Made by a program: the position numbers and the translations under genes
In this document: in pieces, positions 1-11,418 of the stretch
How the letters are laid out: every line of letters starts with the position of its first letter
Position numbering within the stretch: the first letter of the stretch is position 1
Source of the DNA: Dryococelus australis
Taxonomy: Eukaryota > Arthropoda > Insecta > Phasmatodea > Phasmatidae
Direction: 5' to 3'
DNA: 64,000 nucleotides
Assembly (NCBI GenBank): GCA_029891345.1
Contig: CM056993.1
Span: 107,251,300-107,315,299, forward strand
Notes under the pieces: model-generated
Told to the model about the DNA's origin: nothing
The model's database searches: none
What the model saw: the letters and a program-made list of their open reading frames with translations, nothing else

Positions 1-392
1 ATCCTTAAAAAATGTCTCTGGCCATACCTTTGTATATTTTAACGGGCACACTGACTTTAACGCGTCCAATAAAGTTGGTAACGATGAAGGGAAAGTAGTT
101 CCACGTGTTAACGTTAAATTGCAAGCGTTAAGTAAATATTTTTATATACTGTAATATTTAATTGTACTTCTTGTTTTTTTTTAAATTCACATAAGCGAAT
201 ATATAAAAACAGTTCTAAAATATTTACTTATATAATATAAAAATTTTACAGTTGCCCTTAACCGACGCACAAATAAAGTGACCAGGCCCACATAAACGAT
301 AATTGTACATATGGTGGAAGAATACACAATGCGCATACAAGTAGATCTTCATCAGGGTTTTCAAAAGTACTCATTGTACCGTGAACAGCCTA
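1..392 (+). mobile_element. TcA-type MITE, cut by the window edge
   Basis: Right part of a non-autonomous DNA element seen twelve times in this window. It begins inside the conserved left arm and ends with the TcA right terminus GTGAACAGCCTA followed by TA. It has no coding capacity. The TA target and inverted ends point to a Tc1/mariner-type origin. Confidence 0.75.
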
Positions 393-428
393 TAATATTG
401 GGCAGCTGCTACACAACTACAGCATGAG

Positions 429-691
429 TGGGATGGAGTGGAGAGATTTGGGCTGTCTCTTAACATCGAAGTCTTGAGAGCCGATGAGGACGAATTGAGG
501 TGAGTATGGAGCAGCGCCGGAATGCAAGGGCGGTAGAACCGGGAGACCCCCGAGAAAACCAGCCGACCAGCGGAATCGTCCGGCACGATTCCCACGTGCG
601 TAAATACGGGAGCGAACTCGCCGGGAATCGAACCCGGTTCGCCTGTAGGTGGGAGACGGGCAGTCTGACCCCTGCCCTACCGCGGCCCCAG
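429..691 (-). mobile_element. tRNA-derived SINE (family 1), full length
   Basis: Read on the minus strand, the element starts GGGGCCGCGGTAG, has a degraded box A and a good box B (GGTTCGATTCCC), then a conserved GC-rich body and a tail ending in the ACATCGAAG / CTCTCAAGAC block. At least eight other copies or fragments occur in the window. The tRNA-like head would supply an internal polymerase III promoter. It is not a tRNA gene: no cloverleaf is closed and the body continues for nearly 200 bases. Confidence 0.8.
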
Positions 692-2017
692 CTTCAAAAT
701 GAAACGACAGTAGTTTTCCGCTGGTTTGAAAGGAATTTGCAATAACCATACACGTTTATTTCACGCAGCCATTAATCACAGGTTTTATGTAAAGACTGTG
801 CACTGGAAAGAGAGGCATTAAGGAACTAACCTATATACTCCTGAATGCTAATTCTGAGTCCAAATACATGCAACTTTCCAGCCCACCGCCTTCCTTTCTA
901 TGAAAATCAAGTGCGATGTAGGGATGCTACAACTACGTCACCGGTGCAACAATCTTTAAAGTGTCATGAATAATTTGATTGGGGTAGGAGGAGTATTAAT
1001 TTAAATTACATAATTATTCACAATAACAGGTAATGCAAAAATTATAAATCATATAAAAAATTCTACAGAAACAACCCACCTTAACCGAAACACATTAATT
1101 AATGTCTATGAGAGAAAAAAATTAGTACAGGTTGGACTATTAAGATTAAATTATTTTATAGCTATATTATTATTACTGTAGTTAAAGAGCATTTTTTTGG
1201 ATGCTTGAGTGAGAAAGTATACTGTACGAAAAAGCTCCTTTCTTAAAACATGCAATTAGAATGATTACTTTGCTTATAAAAAACATTCGTTCTGTTTCTA
1301 TGAAAGTGCTACTTGCTAACTTCCTTGTATTGATGTAAATTAACCGTACTACCAATTTTTCTAATATGTATTAGAAATAATTATAATGTAAAAGTGAAGA
1401 ATTTATTCTTATTGCCGTGAGTGACAAGAGTTTTTTATAAGAAGTAATTTTTTAAAGCATGGAAAAGTGGAATACATTTAAAATTTGTTCAATAAATTAT
1501 TTCTATTAATATGTTATTTTTAATATTTCAAATAATTAAGTACTTAAGTATAAAATAAGTTAATTTAACGAAATATTTAATATTGCGATGAAATATTTAC
1601 ATTAATCTTTCATGCAGAAATAAAATCGTATTTTCGACAACGTATTTAATATACGATTTGTGCACACATAAATTATTTTCTTGTAAAGTAAAAGCGCATA
1701 TTGTAAATTGATAAGAGTAACAAATAGTGAAACTTTTACACTCTTAAAAACATCTGCTGAGAAGACTGTTAACTTGCTATCATATATACGAATATGTATT
1801 AGTAAACGGTGCGCGCGAGGTTTTACGGTAGATTTATTAATAAATATAAAAAAATTCCGAAGTTAATAATGATGAATAATTTTTAAAACTCATCTGTTGG
1901 CAGTATCTGGCTTGTATGAGTCACAGGGGCAGGTAGGCAACACGCCTTCGAAGGCGGCTGCCTCACATGTAAACCGCTGCCCGTTCATGACGAAATCACA
2001 GAATAGGTAAGCATAGT
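692..2017. other. AT-rich DNA without recognised feature
   Basis: I see only A/T-rich sequence with short homopolymers. There is no open frame of note and no copy of the families described elsewhere in this window. Confidence 0.5.
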
Positions 2018-2438
2018 AAAGGATGTTCAAGGCAAAGTGAGCACTTCCGAAATCAACCCTTAAAAATTGTCACTGTCCCTACCAGCGTGTATGTTTAACA
2101 AGCACACGTAGACACATACGCCCATTAAAGTTGGTAACAACGGAGGGAAAGTAGTTCCCGGTCTCAAATTGAATTTAAAATCTTCGGTCAACATTTGTTA
2201 ATACTGCAATGGTTTATTTTTCTTTCTCATTTTTCTAATGCATGTAAGTGTATGGATTATAAACTTTGTAAAATATTTACTTTCATAATAATTCTACAGT
2301 TACCCTTTATTGGAGCACGAATAAAGTGATCAGGTCCAGGCAATGATTATTTTACATATGGCGGAAGGATACACAATTAGTTTACAATTAGATATTAAGC
2401 AGGGCTTTCAAAAATCCTCATTTTACCGTGAACAACCT
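2018..2438 (+). mobile_element. TcA-type MITE
   Basis: A full-length but diverged copy whose left end reads AGGATGTTCAAGGCAAAGTG and whose right end reads ACCGTGAACAACCTA. Its last TA is also the first TA of the TcB copy that follows, so the two elements abut with no spacer. Confidence 0.75.
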
Positions 2439-2867
2439 ATTCATTCACGGTTTCAACAAAATTTTCTGAAGCCTAGCTTCATTTTTAATTTTAGGTTATT
2501 CCTTCGCCTCTTGCAAACTAACCTTAATTAAGTCTATGAAATTACACCAAAGGAACAATGCGCCCCATTCATGCGCACTCAGGAGTAATAATATTTAGTA
2601 TGAGAACTACCTCTTACTAGCCATTACCAACACACATATTTTCTCACTATTTTCATTCATATAAATTGTAAATCAAGAAATACAATTTAAAAATTAAATA
2701 TAATTAAAAGTTCACTTTAATGAAAAGCAAGATACTTATATATTAGTAGAGTTATAAAACACATGTAATACGTGACAAATTTAGGAAACAACCAAACACG
2801 TCATGCATGGGGTGATTTTTTTAAAGGTTTGATGCAAAAAGTGTAAAGAAACTGTGAATAGACTATA
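2438..2867 (+). mobile_element. TcB-type MITE
   Basis: The copy begins TATTCATTCACGG and ends CTGTGAATAGACTATA. TcB is a family of about 428 bp with inverted ends of consensus TAGTCCATTCACGGTTTCTT and no coding capacity. The internal landmarks TTCTGAAGCC, CCTCnTGCAAAC and GGTTTGAT are all present. Confidence 0.75.
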
Positions 2868-2881
2868 GGCCTATAAAATCC

Positions 2882-3304
2882 TATAAAATATTCGAGGGTT
2901 CTTCACACTTCTTGAATCAAAACTTTGAAAAATCACCCCGTGTAAGGCAATTCTGGTTGTTTCCTAAACAGGTAATTTATAACAAGCGTTTTATACGTGT
3001 GTTAACATAAGAGTATCTTATTATTGGTTAAATAGAACTTATATATTCTATCTATAAATTATAATATTTCCCATAAATAATATTAATAAAAATAGAGAGA
3101 TAATAGGTGTGTTGGCAATGCGTATTAAGAAATAGTTCCTAAGCGAAATAGCATTACACTGAGTGCACATGAATGCGGTGCATTGTCGCTTTGATGTAAA
3201 CTTTTAGACTCGGTTAAGATTTGTTTGCATGAATCGGAGGAATATCCTGGAAGCTGAACCTAAGTAGGACTTCGGAGAAGTTGGACGTATCTGTGAATGG
3301 ACTA
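2882..3304 (-). mobile_element. TcB-type MITE, inverted
   Basis: A reverse-orientation copy, with CTTCACACTTCTTGAATC at the left and ATCCTGGAAGCTGAACC then TGTGAATGGACTATA at the right. Its left terminus is eroded. It forms an inverted pair with the copy at 2438-2867. Confidence 0.7.
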
Positions 3305-3335
3305 TATAGGTTGGCGGCAGCTGTGAGAAATCGGG

Positions 3336-4196
3336 AATAGCCCATTCATGGTTTCTTAGGCCTTTTCGAATCAGACATTAAAAAAATCTCCCCATGTATG
3401 ACGTGTTTAGTTATTTCCTAATACGTCCTGTATCACAAGGGTTTTATACTTGTGTTCATAAAAGTTACTTTTTTTTTCTGTTAAATTGAAATGTTATTAA
3501 TGTTTTTTCTATAAATGATAATGCTTCATTTATAAATAATCTGAATAAAAATAAGGGAGAAAGCAGGTATGTTGGTAGCGCCTAGTGAGGAATAGTCCTT
3601 ATACAAAATACTGTTATAATCCATTCACGGTTACTTCACACTTTTCTGAAGCCCTGCTTAAGTTCTACTTGCAGGATATTCCTCCGCCTCGTGCAAACTA
3701 AGCTTAACAAGTCTGGAGAATTACAGCAGAGGGACAACTCACCACATTCGTGCGCGCTCAGTTGTAATGATATTTTCTATAAGAACTGTTTCTCACTAGA
3801 CGCTACCAACATACCTGTTTTCTCCCTGAGTTTATTTAAATTATTTACCAATAAAGCATTGCAATTTATAGATAAGATATTAATAGAATTTTAATTTAAC
3901 AGGAAAAAAAAGTAACTTTTATGAACACAAGTATAAAACGCTTGTGATACAGGGCGTATTTAGGAAATAACTAAACACGTCATATATGGTGAAATTTTTT
4001 AATTGTCTGATTCAAAGAGGCCGAAAAAACCGTGAATGGACTATACAACAGAGTGCGCACGATTGTGGTGCGTTGTCCCCCTGGCGTAATAATTCTCCAG
4101 GGTTAGCTAAGCTTAGCTTGCACGAGGCGGAGGAATATCCTGAAAGTAGAACTTAGCAGGGCTTCAGAAAAGCGTGAAGTAACCGTAAATGGACTA
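3336..4196 (-). mobile_element. TcB-type MITE interrupted by a second TcB
   Basis: The left part (3336-3616) and right part (4044-4196) together make one reverse-orientation TcB. The break lies in its AT-rich stretch just before the GAGTGCGCAC landmark, and another TcB in the opposite direction fills it. Removing 3617-4043 and one TA restores the family sequence across the junction. Confidence 0.8.
3617..4043 (+). mobile_element. TcB-type MITE nested inside a TcB
   Basis: The element runs from TAATCCATTCACGG to CCGTGAATGGACTA and is flanked by TA at 3615-3616 and TA at 4044-4045. Because the surrounding host is itself a known repeat, the TA target duplication can be read directly. Confidence 0.85.
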
Positions 4197-4225
4197 TAAC
4201 CGAGTGTCGTCAACCAGAGTGCAGA

Positions 4226-4440
4226 CGGACCAAATCGAGTTGGGACACTGCGGTAAACTATTGGAGTCGCATTCCGAAGAACAGGCGTTCGAATCCCGGT
4301 ACGGCCGTCCTGATTCCAGTTTTCTATGGTTTCCCGAAATCACTCCAGGCGAAATGCTGTATGGTTCCATACTACAGACCATGGCCGACTCATTTTCCTT
4401 TCCTGCACTGTTAGAAAATTTGCCCGTAAAATTACGGAAC
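4226..4440 (+). mobile_element. tRNA-derived SINE (family 2)
   Basis: A tRNA-like head (GACTCGCATTCC-like arm, box B GTTCGAATCCCGG at 4289-4301) is followed by CCGTCCTGATTCCAG and GGTTTCCCGAAATCACTCCA. That body resembles the conserved domain of widespread insect SINEs such as the Talua type. The name comes from memory and was not searched. Single copy in the window, 3' end uncertain. Confidence 0.65.
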
Positions 4441-5109
4441 GTACCGTTTACAAATTACCCAAGACATCTTCCTGAAATTACGGACTCTTCGTTGCCTTCA
4501 GTAACGCTCTTTCCTTAAATTTCACGTAAATCTCCGTGAATTCTGGGAAAGTGTCCATAAACTTCCAAGTCTTTTTAATTTGCTCTTTATAAAAAGTTTT
4601 AACAAAAAATGTTTTTCTTTCGTTATGTGAGTGTTTCACGGTATATAAAATTGATATACAATTTACTATAAAAATTTAAAAATTTTGTCAGGTGGCGAAA
4701 TTTCAACTTAGGGGGAAAAAAATTGTTAGTCCAAACAATTGTTAACTTTTAGATACGGCTAGTAATGAGCACCAAAATAATTTTCAGAGGTTAGTTTCGA
4801 AAGTGCTTTATCATAGCTGCAGCTAGGTTCACAGGTTCCTGGAAGCTCACTTCGTTAGTAAATATTGCGACGGAACGATGCATTCCTTTAGGGCGATATC
4901 TTAAGCCGCACTAAAACGTGCAAATTTACGGCGTACGAAATAAATAAAAAAAAAAAAATGCATCACTGGGTAAATATTTGCTGGCAAGGTTAGAAATTTT
5001 TTTTTTTCTAGGATCAGCTCTCGAAAAAAAATAGATTTTTATCCAAATGGTGGTGACTGAAGTGGACTGTGTTTATTTTATACACATTCGTACAAGAGTT
5101 TGTGTGATA
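4441..5109. other. AT-rich DNA without recognised feature
   Basis: Only short A and T runs were seen, with no repeat family or credible frame. Confidence 0.45.
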
Positions 5110-5347
5110 TAGGCTGTTCACGGTAAAGTGAGCAATTTTTAAGGCGCTTCTAAAATTTTGGTTTCATCCTATTTCCATCTTCCTGCTGCTTTTCATTATA
5201 AACATTGCTTTGTGACGAATAAACACAGTGTATACATTTCACCACCCTCAAAATTGAATACCCGATGATGCAATAATGTATAATTATTAGTGGTTAAAGG
5301 CTGTTGGGAGGGCCATAAAAAGTGCTCACTTCACCGTGAACAGCCTA
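5110..5347 (+). mobile_element. TcS-type short MITE
   Basis: A 238-bp copy running TAGGCTGTTCACGGTAAAGT to TTCACCGTGAACAGCCTA, with TA at 5108-5109 and TA at 5348-5349. Its termini match TcA but the interior (ATAAACACAGTGT, TTCACC) is unrelated, so it is a separate family using the same ends. Confidence 0.85.
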
Positions 5348-7189
5348 TACTAACATGTCTTTGTGTCCAAAAAATTCGCAAATTCACTTGAATGATGCAT
5401 GGATAATAATATTCAGGTATACGGAGTTTGAAGTTTTTACACGCGGCGAATGTTAAAGGAAAGGTACGAAGAACAGACTAAGCAGTACTTCAGGAAGAGT
5501 ACAATTAACCATAAACAAATGACAGTCTCGTTTTAAAAGACTAGAGCAAAACGTAGGTTGAAGGAGACTTTCTTTTTGCCTCTCACGTGTCCCCTGCCTT
5601 AACTCAGTAAAAGCTATAACCGTAAGTACGGCTGGGGACGAGAATCAGCAGAGCGAAGTGAAGAATGTAAACAGAGCCATCGCGGGACGAAAGCCTCGAG
5701 CCACTGTCGCTGTGCTCGAATCCACCCACCAAGGGCTCTTACCTGACTCCGTGCCCTATAAATGTGCGTCGAGCATGAGACTTCACATTCAGTATGTTTA
5801 TACCGTCAGCTGAAACCGTACGGTAACCTCGGTTTCTGAAAGTAGAGTTTCTGTACTCTATAAACGGCACGAAATTAAGGTTTCTCCGTATTTCGAAACC
5901 GAGGTTTGTTTTTCAAGATTCGCGTCGAATGTTAGGTCTCGGATGCAGTATAAACAATGGAACTTCGGTTTAGTTCGTAAATATGGTATTAAATGTGCTG
6001 CTGTAATATGTTAACGTGTAAACCAAGATGATTAATTGATTAAAAATAATGTGTGTAAGTGCAAAGTGCTTATATAGTTGTGGTGTAAGAACGACAATAA
6101 AAAATACACAATTAATATGCGGCAGCTTAAAAATCTACGAAATGACACAATTTTATTTTGCTTAAAGCAATGTATACCACTATAAATAGCTTTCTGGTCA
6201 TATTTATGATTTTCGGTAAAATGTAAATTCCTTTCCGTATCAGAACAACAGAAAGAAATTTAAATCGGTTCATTATTTAGATACCAGTGATTTCCGGCAG
6301 GAAATAATTCACGAAATGCAATTTTCCAAAACTGAGTTTCGTGTGAAGGTATAAACTATTCACTGAAACCGCAGCTTGGAAAGTTGGGTTTCCTAAACTC
6401 AGGTTTTGGCTCACGGTACAAGCGTACTGATTGTCGCTGTCCGAATACGCTTTAAGGGCACATATGCACACTAGAATATCTACTTCAGCTAAGTGAACTG
6501 GCAACTCCCCCTTCACATGTCCTACACTCTTAGCTATCGTTTTAAAATTGTTTTCAGCAGGTTTTCAACTTCTTGCTGCCATTTGCTGGACACTGTGCGC
6601 CAACCAAGTCAACATAAGAAAATGTGTTTAATTAATTGATTTTTTTTGCATATGCATTGGAAGTTGTAACAACAGCGAAAAGGAAACGGATGTTCGAAAT
6701 ATTGCCCACTTCGTCCCGAAGGGATCAAGGGAATGTGGGGGATTGTAGGTACTGAAGTAATCAAGGTCAGGTGAACGAGGGTGGATTCGAACACAGCAGG
6801 TGTACTTGCTCCAATACCTACGTTCAAATACTATAAGTAAAATGCATTCAGTATCTGCTAGGTGCAGAACCACAGGCATCGGGACGTATACAGTATAGTT
6901 TGGACATAATCTCATTTAGAAGAAAGTCAATCTCATAGGACCAGGTTAGCGACGACGTTTTCAACGAACAGACGTTTGTTTTTGGATTAGCTCGGTCTAG
7001 AATTCAAGGCTGGTCTGATCTTGGTTTTCCCAATAGATTACCATGTCGACGTTTCCGAAGGATACTCGTATATTTACAGGAAGAATATTGAGATATTGAG
7101 TCTAGGGGTGAGTAGTCTGAACAGAGTAATGCTATCAGTATTTCGGTCTTTCATAAGATGAATTAGTGTCATAGCTCCTCATTACGAAT
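5348..7189. other. Mostly unassigned DNA with a weak promoter-like spot
   Basis: No gene or known repeat is recognised. A moderately GC-rich patch (about 5640-5770) leads into TATAAA at 5757-5762, with TCAGT at 5789-5793 and an imperfect hairpin of GAAACCGAGGTT-like arms at 5830-5910. The rest is AT-rich with short frames only. Confidence 0.35.
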
Positions 7190-7216
7190 ACACACACACG
7201 CACACGCACACACATA

Positions 7217-7269
<53 letters not shown>
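7190..7269. repeat. (CA)n/(TA)n compound microsatellite
   Basis: Alternating CA units are broken by a few GCAC and TACG interruptions and pass directly into TA units. It accounts for the V/C-rich frames on the minus strand. Confidence 0.95.
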
Positions 7270-7902
7270 GCTGTGAAACTGAAACACTGATACAAAATGG
7301 AATCTTAGTTGAGAAAGTGCAATTTTTGTACGGAGTCAGTCTCACATCTGCAAAGCGTACCCACACGTGGAAAAAAATTTACTAATTGATTATTAGTTTG
7401 TCTCAGTGTTGTAGTGGTCGACTTCCAATGTAAAGGGGTTTCCGGTTCATAAGGCGTGGACTTGAATTTGTGTGCGTCGGTTTGGATAGCCATGCTATTA
7501 GAAATGTCACTTGAAATCTGTCAGAGTTGTAACAGTCACAATTAATATTAATAAAAACGGCATTATTCTTGTAACTTATCTTTTCTGGTAAATTTGGTAT
7601 CGTGCGTTATTGCCTCGCACCCATGATATCGGGGATCGATGCATACCACCGATGCGTAGAATTTTTCAAATGGAATCAGGCCTATTGAGCGGAGATCTGT
7701 TGAAACTACTCCACTTGAATCAGTGAAATTCTATTGATAATTTGAGTTTCTGGTATTCAACGACTAAGCAGTTCTTTCTACAGATTCCTAGTGAACTGAA
7801 CTGCCCTGACCGTAGACTACAGATGAGGTAGAGCGATCTCGCTGGCTGCGCACTACCAGTCTCCGTGTCCCAACATTGAACTGCTTTCCTGCCAACACGT
7901 CT
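7270..7902. other. No recognised feature
   Basis: Mixed-composition DNA. No repeat family or supported gene was seen. Confidence 0.4.
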
Positions 7903-8100
7903 GAAGGCTGTTCACGATAAAGTGAACACTTTTGAAATTAACCTTGGAAAAAATTCACTGTCCCTGCCTGCATATATTTTAACGGGCGCACTGAGTGACA
8001 TGCGCCTAGTAAAATTGGTGATAATGGATGCAAAGTAGTTCCATATCTTAACGTCGAATAAAAAGTGTTAGGAAATCATTTGTGACAACTTAAATTGTTG
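7903..8100 (+). mobile_element. TcA-type MITE, left half only
   Basis: It starts GGCTGTTCACGATAAAGTG and keeps the TTTTAACGGGCGCACTGAG and TTCCATATCTTAACG landmarks, then loses similarity after GACAACTTAAATT. It is a truncated copy. Confidence 0.7.
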
Positions 8101-8809
8101 TTAAACAAAGGTAGTATCAAATCAAGTAAAAAGGTATACTCGCAACTCAGATACAAATCAACTAATTACAATGTAATAAATTATTTGTAAATTCACCATG
8201 TCAATGAATACGTACAGTGACAAAGCGTGAATGGTAATATATTTTCCCCATACATCAGTGATAATGTTCCTACAGTTGCTCAGGAAAGAGTCAAATTCTT
8301 AGGGAAGTTCCCAACTTTGTATAGTAGCGATGCTAAACATTCCCATTTTTCAGCCTGATACGTAGTACTATTGCCATACACTGTTTAGGTTAAAAACTTC
8401 CATTACAGTTTAGGAAGTTTATCAGAAACATTTTTTACAGTGTATAACCGTGGCCTTTGGATTTTCAAAATAGATCTCAGTGTGACGACGTTCTCACAGC
8501 CAGATGACAGTCCTCCTCCTGATCCAGCACGAACCCGACCCGGAGGTTACGAGAGGGTGTCGAACTCAAGCCCGCCCCCACTCAGCACTGACGTAGCTGG
8601 GCGTGGTCCAGAGTCCCTTCCTCTCCCGAACAGAAGAAGCCATCATCACCGTCACTTCCTGCGCGAACACGATCCGCCGGCCACGCTTACTCAGCGGTCA
8701 CGGCTGTGTCCACGCATTTCTGCCCGTAAAATGAATATGGCGTAGACTGATCACGCTAACTGCGGCTAAACTAGTCTCCGTGCTCCAACATTGAACAGTT
8801 TTTCTTCTA
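8101..8809. other. Unassigned DNA with a GC-rich patch
   Basis: Bases 8510-8740 are rich in C, G and CpG. The 101-residue frame here begins at GTG, not ATG, and shows no family resemblance, so I do not call a gene. Confidence 0.4.
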
Positions 8810-9047
8810 TAGGCTATTCACGGCAAAGTGAGCACTTTTGAAAGTTCTCCCGTTTTGAATAACAGTCTATAAATATATTTAATTTTAGCCCTAGACGTTA
8901 ATTTCCAAGTGCGGTGGAATCTACACACTGTGTTTAATACTTATATGGCATTATTTATTTAAAAAGTTGATAGCAGGATAAAAAATGGCTGAAATAAACA
9001 AGTAACTAAGGCCTCAAAAGTGCTCACTTTACAGTGAGCAGCCTCTA
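8810..9047 (+). mobile_element. TcS-type short MITE
   Basis: Left end TAGGCTATTCACGGCAAAGT after TA at 8808-8809; right end CTTTACAGTGAGCAGCCTC. The interior is inverted relative to some copies. Non-coding. Confidence 0.7.
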
Positions 9048-9087
9048 GTACGAATATCATAAACGATGTGGATAAGATTTGTGATTA

Positions 9088-9330
9088 TAGGCTATTCACG
9101 TTAACGTGAGAACTTTTTAAGGCCCTCACAAAATGCATTAAACCCTAATAAATATATTTTATTGAAGTTATATACGTCAATATTAAGAGTAATGATATAT
9201 ATATACACACACACTATGTCCATTAGTCATATTGCAATGTTTATATTTAATAGTGGTGGAAAGAAACATTAATTAAAATGAATAATTTAGCAGGTCCTTA
9301 AGAAGTGCTCACTTTACCGTGAATAGGCTA
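9088..9330 (+). mobile_element. TcS-type short MITE
   Basis: Second TcS copy 41 bases further on. It starts TAGGCTATTCACGTTAACGT after TA and ends CTTTACCGTGAATAGGCTA. It contains a short TA/CA microsatellite at 9197-9213. Confidence 0.7.
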
Positions 9331-9349
9331 TGGAAAACTTTTAATGAAG

Positions 9350-9619
9350 CAAGTGCTTTGAGTGAGTGAAGAGTTTTGGGCGGCTCTTAACAGCGAGGTC
9401 TTGAGAGCCGATGAGGGTGATTGAGACGAGTATGGAGCAGCATCGGATTGCAAGGACGGGAAAACGGGAGATCCCCGAGAAACCCGCCAACTATCCGGCA
9501 CGATCCCTACTTGCGAAAATCCGGGAGTGACCCTGCCCGGGGATAGAACCCGGTTCGCCTTGGTGGGAGGCGAGCAGGCTAACCGCTCAGCCACCGCGGC
9601 CCCCAACAAGTGCTTTGAG
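9350..9619 (-). mobile_element. tRNA-derived SINE (family 1) with 13-bp target duplication
   Basis: The direct repeat CAAGTGCTTTGAG lies at 9350-9362 and again at 9607-9619, bracketing a full-length minus-strand SINE (9363-9606). Box A-like (GGCTGAGCGGTTAGC) and box B-like sequences are present. The perfect 13-bp duplication is the signature of LINE-driven insertion and suggests a fairly young copy. Confidence 0.9.
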
Positions 9620-9762
9620 ATCACAGGCGCCGTCTTCTGTACAGGATGAGTATGAAAGAATACCCCATCTTTGAAGGTCTATAATATCAAAACCAAACAA
9701 CCTACAACTTTGGTTGGTCAATCAAATGAACCGTGGAACCGTGAAGTTTGTTTACCATATCG

Positions 9763-9840
9763 TCATAAATGTTCAATGTAACCACCACGAGCAGCCCGAA
9801 TGGCATCTATGCGATATTCAAACGAGATGGGAATGGGATA
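9763..9840 (-). pseudogene. C-terminal scrap of a Tc1/mariner-like transposase
   Basis: Read on the minus strand, the last residues before a stop are EYRIDAIRAARGGYIEHL. This matches the typical C-terminal ending of IS630/Tc1/mariner-type transposases in insects (YRIDxCRxxxGxHIEHL). About 25 residues survive; nothing upstream on that strand reads as transposase. Too short for family assignment. Confidence 0.45.
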
Positions 9841-9997
9841 AATTATTATTCTTAGCACAGGATCAGAAGTCAGGATACAAGATAAATAGGGCCACCTGGT
9901 ATTTGCAAAAAAAAAAATGTGCGCAGGATAGACATCAACACTCTACGTACATACACGCAGGTATCCTTTGCTATTGGCCGGGTGTCTGTGTGATGAT

Positions 9998-10268
9998 TAG
10001 AGACCCGAGAAATTCGCGAGCTCAGTGACCTGTAGTCAAGACCTCACAGACTTATATACTTTCATACAGATATCAACTGTTTATTAGTTGATTGTTGCGG
10101 TATTAAAAGGTGGTGTTTGGGCGCACAGTTCATTGAATGTTTGTTATTGGCTCATTTAACTCTAGGAGGTATCAAATAACACGTCGACCAATTACAGAAG
10201 TAACATGAACGTACATGTGTGTGGAATACAACTTGTCTAGAAATGAACCCGCAATTCTCGGGTCTCTA
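9998..10268 (-). mobile_element. hAT-like MITE, family D
   Basis: Ends are TAGAGACCCGAGAAATTCGC and the inverse GGGTCTCTA. Flanks are GTGATGAT (9990-9997) and GTGAAGAT (10269-10276), an 8-bp duplication with one mismatch, as expected for hAT transposition. On the minus strand the module TATATAA then GAGGTCTT is retained. Confidence 0.85.
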
Positions 10269-10357
10269 GTGAAGATATATTCTCTATTTGACTGGGTCTA
10301 TCAGAGTTAAGTTACCCCGGCGATCGGTTGGCGAAACACCGTGGCGGCTCCTTTTAC

Positions 10358-10812
10358 ACATTGAGGTCTGCAGAAATTTGCTGGTACTTAAGACGAATTT
10401 GAAGCGTCACCTATATCCACTATTGCAAGAACACCGAGTCTGTTGGGGTCCGTGTAATAACTTACAATATTCCTGTTGGTTCATACCACACCGGGCAATA
10501 CCCTGTGCTTTACAGCGTTCATAATTGGACGTCCATCAATCAATGGAGAGCCAAGCTGGTATTGGCCCAATAAAATGTCCTTTATCATATTAATATGATT
10601 TACAATCAATCATGTCCCTTTGACTGGCAAAAAAAAAAAATTAAATTCTATCGTTAGCAATATCATTGTTACTGCGCTGCCGTGTTCTTGTGAGGTCATG
10701 TTAAAAACTAGCCGAACAAAGACTGCCTATCCATGGGAGTTTTGTTCTGAATGACAAAGAAATTTTCAAATTAGCTTTGCTCGAGCTACGCTCGAGCGTA
10801 GTCTACAAATTG
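10358..10812 (+). repeat. Interspersed repeat J, copy 1
   Basis: A non-coding repeat of about 450 bp running from ATTGAGGTCTGCA to a CTCGAGCTACGCTCGAG palindrome. The reverse copy at 37195-37641 is almost identical and a more diverged one lies at 35690-36105. No inverted ends or clear target duplication were found, so the class is unknown. Confidence 0.75.
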
Positions 10813-10829
10813 TTAATGTTTGGGCACTA

Positions 10830-10990
10830 TTTCTCTGATTGGCAGTGCGAAGCTCTCGAAGTGGGCCTTGTTTCTGATTTGCTACTGCGTTCTGCGAAAG
10901 GTTCCCCATTGGCTGAACTGCCGGCTGGCAAGTAAGTTACACGGCGCTGATTGGCAGATGGTATTCCGATGTGCTGGTGGTCAGTGACTC
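10830..10990 (+). repeat. CCAAT-rich interspersed repeat M, copy 1
   Basis: Shares GGGCCTTGTTTCTGATTTGC, CCCATTGGCTGAACTGCCGG and GGCGCTGATTGGCAGA with copies near 29.7 and 43.2 kb. The family carries several ATTGG (inverse CCAAT) boxes. Boundaries and class are unknown. Confidence 0.55.
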
Positions 10991-11418
10991 CATTTTGCGG
11001 GAGTGTGGACCTGGAGTTCGTGAAATAACTGCCTGTTTCATCTTTGTATACTTAACTGCGATGTGGCGGAGCAAAGTGCGACCCAGGCACGTGCAATAAC
11101 TAGAGCCCCGGGTATTTCGCGTATTCTTCGGCGTCGAGGTAGACTTTACGCACTTGTTCATTTCTCCTGATGTTGTGTGATTGGGCGGCAGTTCTTAAGT
11201 CACGCCCCGTTTAACTATGGGCCTGTAACAAGTAGGAAGTAGTAGTGTGAGTGTTGAACAGTCTTGTATAAAGGCCTCAATAGATCGTAGCAACCAATAA
11301 GCAAACGATAGTGTCTCGATTGTATAGAGGACTGTGAAGTCTAGCTGCAGACAAGTCAATCTGCGAAATACTCGTGGCTCTAGCAATAACTGATCCGTCG
11401 CCTGTAGTACATGCAAGT
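10991..11418. other. No recognised feature
   Basis: Mixed-composition sequence between repeat M and a TcA element. It may hold more of repeat M, but I cannot align it with another copy. Confidence 0.35.

Noticed and set aside
600-690. A functional tRNA gene in the SINE heads
   Set aside because: Boxes A and B are present, but the stems do not close, the heads continue into a shared SINE body, and the same structure recurs in many copies.
7169-7366. Frames rich in C, V, Y and H across the CA/TA tract
   Set aside because: They are translations of a microsatellite.
8440-8745. A 101-residue proline- and arginine-rich frame
   Set aside because: It starts with GTG, which is not a normal eukaryotic start, and its open length reflects a GC-rich patch.
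10358-10812. Repeat J as a Helitron
   Set aside because: A palindrome near one end is suggestive, but the copies do not end in a common CTRR(T) and do not begin with TC at a shared border.
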